From: Burkholderiales bacterium RIFCSPHIGHO2_12_FULL_69_20
GTDB taxonomy: Bacteria > Pseudomonadota > Gammaproteobacteria > Burkholderiales > Burkholderiaceae_C
Reading direction: 5' to 3'
Length of the DNA: 36,933 bases
Assembly (NCBI GenBank): GCA_001770815.1
Contig: MESD01000022.1
Coordinates: forward strand, 1-36,933
Shown: positions 16,099 through 24,420 of the stretch, piece after piece
Layout: the number at the start of each line of letters is the position of its first letter
How positions within the stretch are numbered: the stretch's first letter is position 1
Notes under the pieces: generated by a model
Told to the model about the DNA's origin: nothing
The model's input: the letters and a program-made list of their open reading frames with translations, nothing else
Database searches by the model: none
Program-made: the position numbers and the translations under genes

Positions 16099-17688
16099 GT
16101 GATCGAGCTTTCTGCGCAGGACGCTACCTTCCTCGCCATGGACAGCCCCAATTCGCCGTGGAACGGCGGCATCGTGCTGGTCTACGACCGCCCGGCCGGC
16201 GCTGCGGGGATGAACTTCCAGGACGTGGTCGACCATTTCCAGGCGCGCTTGCACTTGATGGACGTTTTTCGCCTGAAGCTGGCACGGACCCCGGGCAATC
16301 TCGCCCGCCCGTATTGGGTGGAGGACCAGAACCTCGACCTCGAGTTCCACATGCGCAACATCGCCTTGCCGCCGCCCGGCGACTGGCGTCAGTTCTGCCT
16401 GCAGGTTTGCCGCTTGATCGCCCGACCGCTGGACCTGACCCGCCCGCCGTGGGAGCTGTACATGATCGAGGGCCTCGACGCCATCGAGCGCTTCTCCAAG
16501 GGCTCGTTCGCGCTGGTCCTCAAGGTGCATCACGCGGCGCTGGACGGTCGGGCCTTTCTGGCCATCATGGGTGTGCTGCACAGCCTCGACCCAAAGGCTC
16601 TGCCTCCACCACCGCCGGCGAAGGCGCAGGAATTCGAGGCCGAACCGACGTCGATGGGTCTGCTGATGCGGGCCGGTGTCAAGGCCGTGCGCACGCCGCT
16701 GGCAGCCAGCCGCACCCTGGGCAACGCCTGGCCGGGGCTGCGTCAGGTGGCGTTGCCGGCGCTCTGGCGGCGGCTGCGGGGTGACTCCGGGCCGTCGAAG
16801 GGCACGCCCGAGACGCGCTTCAACGGGCCGATCACGCCCCACCGGTCGTGGGGCGCGTGCTTCTTCGACCTGGCCGACACCAAGCCGATACGCGCGGCCG
16901 TCGAGGGCGCCACCGTGCACGACATCGCGGTGGCCGTCTTCGGCGGCGCCCTGCGAACCTACCTCGGCGAGCGTGGCGAGTTGCCGACTGACCCGATGAA
17001 GACGGCGATCATGATCGACGTGCGCGGGTCGGGCGACCACGCTGCCCTGGGCAACCAGCTTTCGGGCATGTTCGCGACCCTGGCCACGGACATCGCCGAC
17101 CCGCTGGCGCGCCTGGCTGCCGTGCGGGCGTCAACCCTCGCGGCCAAGAACGCCACGGCCAAGCTGGGCGCGCGCGATGTGGCGGGCCTGCTCGACCTGC
17201 TGCCCGAAGCCATCATCAGCCCGACCATGAAACTGATGCTGGCCGCTGGCAACCGGTCAGGGCGCGGCTTGTTCTCCAAGTTCAACACCGCCGTTACCGG
17301 CATGGCGGGCCCGCCCAAACCGCTCTACCTCGGCGGCACCGAGCTGACCCACGTGATCGGATTCGGCCCCCTGGTAGACGGCCTGGGTCTGATCAACATC
17401 CAGATGAGCTACAACGGCGAGTTCGTGATGACCTTCACGGCCGACCGCGACGCGATGCCGGACCCTCAGCGCTATGAGGAGTGCATCTACCAGGCGTTCG
17501 ACGAACTGCGGCGCGCGGCTCAACATCACCTGCAGGCCGAGATGGCGCAGGCCGCCAAGGCAGTCAGGGCCACGACGACCGGGAAGGCGGCCAAGACGGC
17601 GAAGGTGGCCAAGACGGCCAAGACGGCCATGACGGCCAAGACGGCCAAGACGGCAAAGCCCAGGCCTCGCGCGGTGAGACTGTCATGA
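16099..17688 (+). CDS. Wax ester synthase / diacylglycerol acyltransferase (WS/DGAT) family
   Basis: A 529-residue acyltransferase of the WS/DGAT family, which transfers acyl groups from acyl-CoA to alcohols or diacylglycerol. The catalytic H-H-x-x-x-D-G motif is intact as H-H-A-A-L-D-G (His144, His145, Asp149). Further family features are the N-terminal A-Q-D-A-T-F-L-A-M-D segment, the G-N-Q-L-S-G-M-F-A-T-L region and the late G-P-L-V-D-G-L-G-L-N-like stretch. The start is GTG at 16099 with AGGAG just upstream. The last 35 or so residues are an unusual Lys/Ala/Thr-rich basic tail made by a 9-bp tandem repeat. It overlaps the alpha/beta hydrolase gene by ATGA. Storage or detoxification of acyl-CoA as esters is the likely role. 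Confidence 0.94.
   Translation: MIELSAQDATFLAMDSPNSPWNGGIVLVYDRPAGAAGMNFQDVVDHFQARLHLMDVFRLKLARTPGNLARPYWVEDQNLDLEFHMRNIALPPPGDWRQFCLQVCRLIARPLDLTRPPWELYMIEGLDAIERFSKGSFALVLKVHHAALDGRAFLAIMGVLHSLDPKALPPPPPAKAQEFEAEPTSMGLLMRAGVKAVRTPLAASRTLGNAWPGLRQVALPALWRRLRGDSGPSKGTPETRFNGPITPHRSWGACFFDLADTKPIRAAVEGATVHDIAVAVFGGALRTYLGERGELPTDPMKTAIMIDVRGSGDHAALGNQLSGMFATLATDIADPLARLAAVRASTLAAKNATAKLGARDVAGLLDLLPEAIISPTMKLMLAAGNRSGRGLFSKFNTAVTGMAGPPKPLYLGGTELTHVIGFGPLVDGLGLINIQMSYNGEFVMTFTADRDAMPDPQRYEECIYQAFDELRRAAQHHLQAEMAQAAKAVRATTTGKAAKTAKVAKTAKTAMTAKTAKTAKPRPRAVRLS
17584..17658 (+). repeat. 9-bp tandem repeat (AAGACGGCC) coding for a K-T-A tail
   Basis: Eight units of AAGACGGCC with small changes (AAGGTGGCC, ATGACGGCC and others) run from 17584 to 17655, followed by AAG. 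In frame they encode K-A-A, K-T-A, K-V-A, K-T-A, K-T-A, M-T-A, K-T-A, K-T-A, starting at residue 496 of the WS/DGAT protein. The pure 9-bp unit makes copy-number change by slippage likely. Confidence 0.9.
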
Positions 17689-18638
17689 CGACGCCCAAGA
17701 AGCCGCCTCGCACGCCGGGCAAGGCGTCGCGCCCCGAGCGTGAGCCCGTCGGGCCCATGAGCCGGCGTCTGCATCTGCTGGAGTTGCGCTTTCCGCTGGA
17801 GGGCGCTGCCTACATCGTCATGCAACCGCTGCTGCGCATCATGCACATCAGGGGCCATCGGCACGCGGTCCTCGTCTTGCCTGGCGGCATGGGCGGTGAC
17901 GGCTCGACCTACTTCCTGCGCTGGGGCATCCGCAATCTGGGCTACTCCGTGCACGGCTGGGGTCAGGGCAGGAACATGGGGCTCAACGAGAAGATGTTGG
18001 CGGGTCTGCGCGCCCGCGTCGACGAGTTGTATGCCCTGTTCGATTCCAAGATCACGGTCATAGGCTGGAGTCTGGGCGGGGCCTATGCCCGCATGCTCGC
18101 GCGTGACAAGCCTGACAAGGTGCGTCAGGTCATCACGCTCGGCAGTCCGTTCAGAATGGTCGAGGCGGACCAGTTCGCGCACAACATGATCGGGCGGGCG
18201 CGTTGGGAAAAGATGGTCGCGACGATCGCGCCCGAACTCGATCTGTTGAAGGTGCATGAACACCACCGCCCTCCGATCACCGTGCCGACGACGGCGGTCT
18301 ACAGCCGCCGGGATGGCTTCGCGCCTTGGCAGCTGTGCATCGATGAGACCGGCCCGAACGCGCCGAACCCCCTCGCCCAGAACGTCGAAATCGGCGGCAC
18401 CCACACCGGTCTGTCGACGAACGTCGTCGCGCTGGCCGTCGTGCTTGATCGACTCGCCCAATCCGACGACAACTGGCAACCGTTCAAGCCCTTGCGCTTG
18501 CTCCGCGGCTTTTATCCGCCGCCAGCGACCTGGACCCATCCCGCGGAGGGCCAGGCCTCGAATCCCAAGACCGCGAGCAACACCTCCCAGCCCGCAAGAG
18601 CGAACACCTCAAGAGAGTCCGACCATGCCCCTCGATAG
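17685..18638 (+). CDS. Alpha/beta hydrolase (esterase/lipase-like)
   Basis: A 317-residue alpha/beta hydrolase with a complete candidate triad: nucleophile Ser129 in G-W-S-L-G-G, Asp210 in Y-S-R-R-D-G-F, and His240 in G-G-T-H-T-G-L. The oxyanion-type turn is in L-P-G-G-M-G-G-D. No signal peptide is seen, so it should act in the cytoplasm. The N-terminal ~25 and C-terminal ~35 residues are Pro/Lys/Ser-rich and probably disordered. The ATG overlaps the WS/DGAT stop (ATGA), indicating translational coupling. An ester hydrolase coupled to an ester synthase suggests release of the acyl or alcohol part of stored esters (inference). Its end overlaps the next gene by 14 bp. Confidence 0.9.
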   Translation: MTTPKKPPRTPGKASRPEREPVGPMSRRLHLLELRFPLEGAAYIVMQPLLRIMHIRGHRHAVLVLPGGMGGDGSTYFLRWGIRNLGYSVHGWGQGRNMGLNEKMLAGLRARVDELYALFDSKITVIGWSLGGAYARMLARDKPDKVRQVITLGSPFRMVEADQFAHNMIGRARWEKMVATIAPELDLLKVHEHHRPPITVPTTAVYSRRDGFAPWQLCIDETGPNAPNPLAQNVEIGGTHTGLSTNVVALAVVLDRLAQSDDNWQPFKPLRLLRGFYPPPATWTHPAEGQASNPKTASNTSQPARANTSRESDHAPR

Positions 18639-20232
18639 CCCACAGATGACACTCCTCGACGTGCTGGCGCGGCGGCTCGAGACCGACCCGGACGGACCCT
18701 ACCTCGACTTCGAGGGCATTCAGGTCACGGCCCGTCAGATCGACGAGGACGCGGATCGCCTCGCGCATGCCCTGGCCGACCTGGGGGTCGTGCGTGGCGA
18801 CCGGGTCGCCACGCTGCTGGAAAATCGGCCAGAACAGGTCGTGAGTTTCTTCGCGACCATGAAGCTCGGCGCGATCCACCAGCCCGTGAACACCGCGTAC
18901 CGGGGTGAGTTCCTGCGACATCAACTCGCTGACTCCGGTGTCAAGGTGGTCATCGTCCAAGGTGACCTGGCATCGCGGGTGCAACTGGTGGCCGGCGCGG
19001 GAACGCCCGAACTCGAATCGGTGATCGTGCTGGGCGAGCCCGACGAACCCATCACCGTCAAACCGCAGTACGACTGGGCAAGCCTGCTCGCCGACTCGTC
19101 GTCCGACCCCCTGCCCGACCCCAAGCTCGGGCCGTCCGATTTGGCGTGTTTCGTCTACACCTCGGGCACGACCGGACCGTCCAAGGGCTGCATGCTGCCG
19201 CACAACTACCTCGTGACGCTGGCGGACCAGATCGCCAGGGCATTCGGGCGGCGCCCCGACGATGTGGTCCTCACTCCGTTGCCGCTGTTTCATCTCAGCG
19301 CCCTTGCGGTCGGCGTCATCGGCACGCTGATCGTCGGCGGGAGGGCCAGCATCGGCCACCGATTCTCGGTGTCGCGCTTCTGGCCCGAGGTCAAGCGCAC
19401 CGGCGCGACCATGATCTCGATGCTCGGCTCACTCGCCAACCTGATCGCCAACGCGAAGGATCACCCGGACCAGGTCGGACACACCTTGCGCGTGTGCGTG
19501 GCCGTGCCGATGCCGCCCGATACCGACAAGGCTTGGCGCGAACGCTTTGGCTGCGCCACCCTGAGCGGTGGTTACGGCCTCACGGAGGCGTCGTTCATCG
19601 CGATGCAGGTGCCCCATGAGCCCAGCAAGCCGGGCTCGCCAGGCAAGCCCAACAGTCATGAGTTCGACGTCAAGATCTTTGACGACAACGACATCGAGGT
19701 CCCCCCGGGAGAGGTCGGGGAAATTGTCTGCCGGCCGAAACTTCCGAACGTGATGTTCGCCGGCTACTTCCGGCGACCGCAGGAGACACTGAACGTCTTG
19801 CGAAACCTCTGGATGCACACCGGCGACCTGGGCCGGATCGACGAAGACGGTTTTCTCTTCTTCGTCGACCGCAAGAAGGACTACATGCGCCGGCGTGGCG
19901 AGAACATCTCGAGCTTCGAGCTGGAGAAAACGTTCCTTCACCACGAGGCGATCAGGGACGTTGCCGTGCATTCCGTGCTGAGCGAAGTCGGCGAAGACGA
20001 TGTCAAGGTCACGGCGATTCTTCGCGATGGCGTGGCGCTCACCGAGGTCGATCTTTGCACCTGGGCCGTGGAGCATCTGCCGTACTTCGCATTGCCGCGC
20101 TACATCGAGTTCCGCAGCGACCTGCCGCGCACGCCCTCGGGCAAGGTTCAGAAGTACCAGCTTCGGGATGAGGGGAAGACGCCGACTACCTGGGATCGCG
20201 AGGCGTCCGGCTTCACCTTCGCGCGCCGCTGA
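18625..20232 (+). CDS. Acyl-CoA synthetase / AMP-dependent ligase
   Basis: A 535-residue adenylate-forming enzyme of the acyl-CoA synthetase class (acid + ATP + CoA to acyl-CoA). Core motifs in order: the phosphate-binding loop Y-T-S-G-T-T-G-P-S-K-G at residues 178-188, G-Y-G-L-T-E-A-S, the hinge-region stretch H-T-G-D-L-G-x-x-D-E-D-G with F-V-D-R-K-K-D-Y-M-R-R-R-G-E-N-I, and the C-terminal catalytic Lys507 in P-S-G-K-V-Q-K. The ATG at 18625 overlaps the hydrolase end by 14 bp and has a purine-rich AAGAGAG site; an ATG at 18646 is also possible. It follows two aldehyde dehydrogenases in the operon, so it may activate the acid they make. Similarity to carnitine/crotonobetaine-type ligases is possible but not decisive. 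Confidence 0.95.
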   Translation: MPLDSPQMTLLDVLARRLETDPDGPYLDFEGIQVTARQIDEDADRLAHALADLGVVRGDRVATLLENRPEQVVSFFATMKLGAIHQPVNTAYRGEFLRHQLADSGVKVVIVQGDLASRVQLVAGAGTPELESVIVLGEPDEPITVKPQYDWASLLADSSSDPLPDPKLGPSDLACFVYTSGTTGPSKGCMLPHNYLVTLADQIARAFGRRPDDVVLTPLPLFHLSALAVGVIGTLIVGGRASIGHRFSVSRFWPEVKRTGATMISMLGSLANLIANAKDHPDQVGHTLRVCVAVPMPPDTDKAWRERFGCATLSGGYGLTEASFIAMQVPHEPSKPGSPGKPNSHEFDVKIFDDNDIEVPPGEVGEIVCRPKLPNVMFAGYFRRPQETLNVLRNLWMHTGDLGRIDEDGFLFFVDRKKDYMRRRGENISSFELEKTFLHHEAIRDVAVHSVLSEVGEDDVKVTAILRDGVALTEVDLCTWAVEHLPYFALPRYIEFRSDLPRTPSGKVQKYQLRDEGKTPTTWDREASGFTFARR

Positions 20233-20326
20233 GCGAACGCTGCCACAGCTCAAGCCACTCGACGCAAAGCTGACTCGTGAACTTTCGCAGACGATTTCTG
20301 CACCAGCCTCCAAGGAGGGACATCGC

Positions 20327-21073
20327 ATGAAGGGCAAGACGATCTTCATCACGGGCGGTAACGACGGCATCGGCCTGGCCACTGCGCAAGTGTTCGCGCA
20401 ACTGGGCGCCAACGTGGCCATCATGGGCCGGCGCGCTGAAAGCAATCAAACGGCGAAGGTCGCCCTCGAATCGCTCGGTGCCAGCTGCATCGCCGTCACC
20501 GGCGATGTCGCCGTCGAAGCCGACATCATGCGCGCGCTCGAGCAGACCATGGCGGCGTTTGGTCGTCTCGACTACGCCTTCAACAATGCCGGCATCGAAC
20601 AGGTTCCAAAGCCATTGCCCGAGCAGACCGAGGCCGATTACTACAAGCTCTTCGACGTCAACGTCAAAGGTGTCTGGCTGTGCATGAAGCACGAGATCCC
20701 GCTCATGCTGCGGTCGGGCGGCGGGGCGATCGTCAACGACTCCTCGGCGTCGGGGCTGCACGGTACAAAGATGATGCCGCTGTACAGCGCCGCCAAGCAT
20801 GCGGTGCTCGGCCTGACGAAATCCGTGGCGCTGGAGTACGCCAAACAGGGGATACGGGTCAATGCCGTGTGCCCCGGCGCCGTCACGACGCCTGGCTATG
20901 AGAAGTTCGTCGCGCGCGACGCCGTGTTGAAGGCTGCGATCGAAAACGTCCATCCGATGGGGCGTGTGGGGCGTGCCGAGGAAGTGGCGTCCGCGGTCTT
21001 GTACCTGTGCCGCGATGCCACTTTCACGACCGGCTCTTGGATATTGACCGATGGTGGGCGCATGGCCCAGTAG
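20327..21073 (+). CDS. Short-chain dehydrogenase/reductase (SDR)
   Basis: A 248-residue classical SDR with every canonical motif: T-G-G-N-D-G-I-G cofactor loop, N-N-A-G, the catalytic Ser in N-D-S-S-A-S-G, and Tyr153/Lys157 in Y-S-A-A-K, followed by P-G-A-V-x-T and the C-terminal T-D-G-G. The ATG at 20327 is preceded by a near-perfect AAGGAGG ribosome site at 8 nt, so it should be well translated. The longer upstream open frame overlaps the acyl-CoA synthetase gene and is not used. It belongs to the plus-strand operon with the acyl-CoA synthetase and the DapB-like reductase. The substrate is presumably an alcohol/ketone intermediate. Confidence 0.95.
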   Translation: MKGKTIFITGGNDGIGLATAQVFAQLGANVAIMGRRAESNQTAKVALESLGASCIAVTGDVAVEADIMRALEQTMAAFGRLDYAFNNAGIEQVPKPLPEQTEADYYKLFDVNVKGVWLCMKHEIPLMLRSGGGAIVNDSSASGLHGTKMMPLYSAAKHAVLGLTKSVALEYAKQGIRVNAVCPGAVTTPGYEKFVARDAVLKAAIENVHPMGRVGRAEEVASAVLYLCRDATFTTGSWILTDGGRMAQ

Positions 21074-21103
21074 TGTGGTTGGTTGACTGCAAAGGAGATG
21101 AAC

Positions 21104-22207
21104 ATGAGAGCGCCGTACCGTGTGATCGTGTGGGGACCGGGGGTGGTGGGCAACGCCTTGCTGCGCGAGATTGCCAAGAAACCCGAGCTCGAACTGGTGG
21201 GCGTTCTCGCCTACAGTCCCGACAAAGACGGTCAGGATGTGGGGGAGTATCTCGGGCTGCCGGCGACAGGCATGCGCATGACCACCGATCAGGAAAGCAT
21301 GATCACGGCCGACGCCGACTGCGTGCTGTTCTGTCCGAACATGAGCGCACGGGTCGATCTCGACTCCGAGACGACCAACATCGCTTGCCGGATCCTGGAA
21401 TCGGGCAAGAGTATGGTGACCTCCATCGGCTGGTGGTACCCCTCGTTTCACTCCCAGGCGCTGGCCGACAAGCTGGAGGCCGCCTGCCAGAAGGGAGGCT
21501 CCTGTCTTCACGCCACGGGCGTGAATCCGGGCTGGCTGTACGAGCGCATCGTCACGACCCTGACCGGTGCGACGACTCGCATCGCTCACATCAAAGTCCA
21601 GGAGTTGGCCGACACCCGAACCATAGCGAGCGCGGACATGGTCGGCGGGCTGGGCTATGGGCAGGATCTGTCGCAGAAGCCGTGGATAGAGAACGCCGGT
21701 GACCGCGCCTACAGCGAGACACTGGCAGCGACCTGCGCCATTCTTGGCGTCAAGCTCGATCGCATCGAGTCTGAGAAGAAGTACTTCGTTGCCCGTGAGG
21801 ACATCAAGCTGATCCCGACCACGGTGCGCAAGGGCACGCGGTCAGGCGTCAATCTGCTCTATTACGCCATCGTCGAGGGCCGGCGATTCATCACTCTGGA
21901 AGAGATCTGGTACACCGACCTGCGCGACCTTCCCGAAGGTTTGCTGCCCGGTGACTACTACACGATCACCATCGAAGGCGAGCCGGTTTCGGTGCGCTGC
22001 AAGTTCGAGCTGTTGGCCTCGGTCGAAAAGAACATCGAGTTCCTGCCGGGAGACTTGACCACGCCGGCCTACTACGCCACTGCGATTCCCATCATCCAGG
22101 CCATTCCCATCGTCTGCGGCGCCAAGCCTGGCATCGTTTACTCCAACACCTTTGCCAACTACGTGCCTGACCTGCGCGATTTCAAGAGCCCGCTGATCGT
22201 GCGCTAG
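21104..22207 (+). CDS. DapB-like NAD(P)-dependent reductase (dihydrodipicolinate reductase N-terminal domain family)
   Basis: A 367-residue protein with an N-terminal Rossmann fold of the dihydrodipicolinate-reductase type: V-I-V-W-G-P-G-V-V-G (Gly11, Gly13, Gly16), then A-Y-S-P-D-K-D-G and D-C-V-L-F-C. The larger C-terminal half resembles that of 2,4-diaminopentanoate dehydrogenase-type proteins and not DapB of lysine synthesis. It is therefore unlikely to be a lysine enzyme and more likely reduces or deaminates a catabolic intermediate. The ATG at 21104 is favoured over ATG 21098, because the AAAGGAG site then has 6-nt spacing. It closes the plus-strand operon, 30 bp after the SDR. A decayed paralogue lies at 9119-10456. 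Confidence 0.85.
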   Translation: MRAPYRVIVWGPGVVGNALLREIAKKPELELVGVLAYSPDKDGQDVGEYLGLPATGMRMTTDQESMITADADCVLFCPNMSARVDLDSETTNIACRILESGKSMVTSIGWWYPSFHSQALADKLEAACQKGGSCLHATGVNPGWLYERIVTTLTGATTRIAHIKVQELADTRTIASADMVGGLGYGQDLSQKPWIENAGDRAYSETLAATCAILGVKLDRIESEKKYFVAREDIKLIPTTVRKGTRSGVNLLYYAIVEGRRFITLEEIWYTDLRDLPEGLLPGDYYTITIEGEPVSVRCKFELLASVEKNIEFLPGDLTTPAYYATAIPIIQAIPIVCGAKPGIVYSNTFANYVPDLRDFKSPLIVR

Positions 22208-22528
22208 CCGACGAATGGCGCCGCTACGCCGCTCAGACGAATTGCACTTTGTGGTATTCGCTCAAGGTCGCGTACATGCCGCCATAGACGCTGCAGCATG
22301 GGGGTCAAGGAGCGGCCCTCGTTACCGGGCCTACGTTGATGCAGCGCATGGCCAACAGAGCGGTTGCACGGCAAGCTGACACCTGCACGCGCATGGCCCA
22401 CTACGACCTCCGACTCTGCCCTGCATTGCAAGCCGGATGTGCTCGGCACCCCCTTGCATCGCCTGCAGACTTCCTGGATCGCAAGGATGAATCCGGAAAA
22501 ACCGTTCAGACTATAAAGGCGACTGCGC
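22208..22528. other. 321-bp gap with a possible gene remnant
   Basis: No complete gene is seen. On the minus strand at 22233-22301 a short open stretch reads like a C-terminus (Y-G-G-M-Y-A-T-L-S-E-Y-H-K-V-Q-F-V then TGA), cut off upstream by a stop. It could be the remnant of a lost gene, but I do not recognise the family. No clear terminator hairpin was found by eye. Confidence 0.35.
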
Positions 22529-23404
22529 ATGGCGAATGACCTCTGCGTCACGAACGGTCGCCAGACCGACGCGATGCTGGATGAAGCGCAAGAAGATGGT
22601 GTCGATGAGCGCTCAAGCGCGGTCATTTCTACGCTTTGGACGACGTCGATCCTTCCGTCGCTGGAAGAGAACGCCCGCAGCCACGCCATGACCGTTGCGG
22701 AGCATGCGAGTCAGCGGCGTCTTGCAGGCAAACTCACGAAAGCGTTGTTCGACGCGCTTCACTCGCAAGGCGAGGGCCACGCGAAGCGCGGGCCGGCGAG
22801 GTCCTTCTGGTGTCATCAGGACCTGAACTCAAAGCGTGCAAGCCATGACCAAGGACAGGTGTCCATCGACAAGGCAGACCTGCTCGAGGTTGCAGACCAG
22901 TACCTGAGTCACCCTGAAGTCCGTGTCAACAAGATCGACTGGATCCTGCTGGACGCCCTTGTGTTTGAGGAGTTGAGCGCACGGGTATCCGACACGCGCT
23001 TGTACTTGACCCTGGCGACGTTGATCAGCGTGCTGAAATTCGTTTGCATCTATTTGGCCCTGCCGACGGCGGGCTACTTCCTGTTCACACCCGAGCACGA
23101 AACGCTGGCCACGCTGGGCTTCATCGGTTGGCTGCTGGTGGTCCTCATCCATCTCGTGGGCGCACCGTTCCGTTGGCAGGATCTGAAACGCGGACTAGCC
23201 CTGCAGCGGCAGTTCCAGGACCTCTACGCGATGCTCGGGGACCGCAGCATGTCGCCGAGCAACTTGCGGGAATCACTGGACCAGGCCAGCGTCGCAGGTG
23301 CAGAACTCGACGTTGTGGTGTTTGCGCTGGTCGACAGGATGATCGCGAGCGATGCGACCGTCTTCGATCCAGAGCAGATCGGGGCGAGCGCCCCTGTCGC
23401 CTAG
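22529..23404 (+). CDS. Two-helix membrane protein of unknown function, upstream of ArsA-like pair
   Basis: A 291-residue protein I do not recognise. The first ~155 residues are polar and charged, followed by two hydrophobic segments (about residues 158-186 and 192-214) forming a likely membrane hairpin, then a ~77-residue soluble tail with helical character. There is no signal peptide. The long polar N-terminus probably faces the cytoplasm with the C-terminus. The ATG at 22529 has only a weak ribosome site. The next gene, an ArsA-like ATPase, begins 68 bp downstream on the same strand, so the protein may be a membrane partner or docking site for the ATPase pair (inference from neighbourhood only). 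Base composition is somewhat less GC-rich than the flanking enzymes. Confidence 0.75.
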   Translation: MANDLCVTNGRQTDAMLDEAQEDGVDERSSAVISTLWTTSILPSLEENARSHAMTVAEHASQRRLAGKLTKALFDALHSQGEGHAKRGPARSFWCHQDLNSKRASHDQGQVSIDKADLLEVADQYLSHPEVRVNKIDWILLDALVFEELSARVSDTRLYLTLATLISVLKFVCIYLALPTAGYFLFTPEHETLATLGFIGWLLVVLIHLVGAPFRWQDLKRGLALQRQFQDLYAMLGDRSMSPSNLRESLDQASVAGAELDVVVFALVDRMIASDATVFDPEQIGASAPVA

Positions 23405-23472
23405 GATCGTGCTGGCCTGAGTGGTGCATCGGTCGCAAAGAGCCAACCTCGAGTCTGCCCTGACGCGCACCC

Positions 23473-24420
23473 ATGGCCGCCAAGAAGCGCCCGACCCAAG
23501 AGACGCCTGCCCGCCCGCAACATGGCGGTCGTTCCGTCCACCGTGTCGTCTTCGTCACGGGCAAGGGAGGCGTGGGCAAGTCGGCGGTGGCTGCTGCCAC
23601 GGCGCTGCAAATGGCGCGGCAAGGGCAGCGCGTGCTGCTCGTTGAACTGGGCAGTCGCAGCTTTTACGGCCCACTGCTGGGTTTGCAGGTGGGCAGCGAT
23701 GCGGTTCCCTGGCGGCCGGGTGTGACCATCGCGCGATGGGACGTGGAGTCTTCGCTGCGCGAGTACCTGGGCCACTATCTGGTGTTCAAGCTGGCCGCGG
23801 AAAAGATCCTCAACAACACCATCATGAAGGCCCTTGTGGCGGCCGCACCGAGCCTGGCCGAGCTGGCCCTGCTGGGCCGCGTGATGGCCCCCATGCGGCA
23901 TGCCTGGTACCGACGTGATGTCGATGTTGTGGTCGTCGACGCCTACGCCACTGGCCAGTTCATGGCCCTCCTGCGCGCACCACGTGGCCTGGCGCAAACG
24001 GCGGCTTCGGGGCCCATGCACAGCCAGTCTGTCGGCTTGACACGCCTGCTGTCGGACGCCGCCATTTGCGAGTACCGGCTGGTGACGCTGGCCGAGGAAC
24101 TGCCGATTGCCGAGGCCTGCGAGATGGCTGCCGGGATACTTGCCGAAACCGGCGTGGCGCCCCGCGTTTACTGCAACCGCATGCTGGACCTGGCTGCATG
24201 GCTTCCCGCGCTGCCTGCCACCGACCTGGCGGCGCCCTTCGTGGCAGCCATGGTCCGCATTGCGGCGCATCAGCACGAAGGCCTGGCTGCGCTGGACGCG
24301 CTGGGGCGCAGCCGTGCGGGTCCGGTGTGCCGGCTGCCGCTGGTGCCCACACTCGATGCCGGCGCGATGCTGGAAGCGCTGACCGACGCACTCGATGCCG
24401 CGGCTGGGGTCTCGGCATGA
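23473..24420 (+). CDS. ArsA/Get3-type ATPase, subunit 1 (divergent)
   Basis: A 315-residue P-loop ATPase of the ArsA/Get3/MinD (SIMIBI) class. The deviant Walker A motif G-K-G-G-V-G-K-S spans residues 30-37. A Walker B/switch-like strand V-V-V-V-D-A-Y-A-T-G-Q follows near residue 156, where ArsA proteins usually have D-T-A-P-T-G-H, so the switch is altered. It is shorter than the second subunit and about half an ArsA. No arsenic genes are nearby and no ArsA-type metal-site Cys pattern is obvious, so arsenite export is unlikely. The stop overlaps the next ATG (ATGA), pointing to coupled synthesis and a heteromeric complex. The layout resembles the paired actinobacterial ArsA-like ATPases Rv3679/Rv3680 (family knowledge; similarity not computed). 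Confidence 0.87.
   Translation: MAAKKRPTQETPARPQHGGRSVHRVVFVTGKGGVGKSAVAAATALQMARQGQRVLLVELGSRSFYGPLLGLQVGSDAVPWRPGVTIARWDVESSLREYLGHYLVFKLAAEKILNNTIMKALVAAAPSLAELALLGRVMAPMRHAWYRRDVDVVVVDAYATGQFMALLRAPRGLAQTAASGPMHSQSVGLTRLLSDAAICEYRLVTLAEELPIAEACEMAAGILAETGVAPRVYCNRMLDLAAWLPALPATDLAAPFVAAMVRIAAHQHEGLAALDALGRSRAGPVCRLPLVPTLDAGAMLEALTDALDAAAGVSA

Noticed and set aside
17481-17684. N-terminal extension of the alpha/beta hydrolase with a collagen-like G-Q-D repeat
   Set aside because: It is the 9-bp repeat of the WS/DGAT gene read in another frame. The ATGA-overlapping ATG at 17685 is the natural start.
21104-22207. Lysine-biosynthesis dihydrodipicolinate reductase (dapB)
   Set aside because: At 367 residues the protein is far longer than DapB and the C-terminal half is of a different type; the operon is catabolic.
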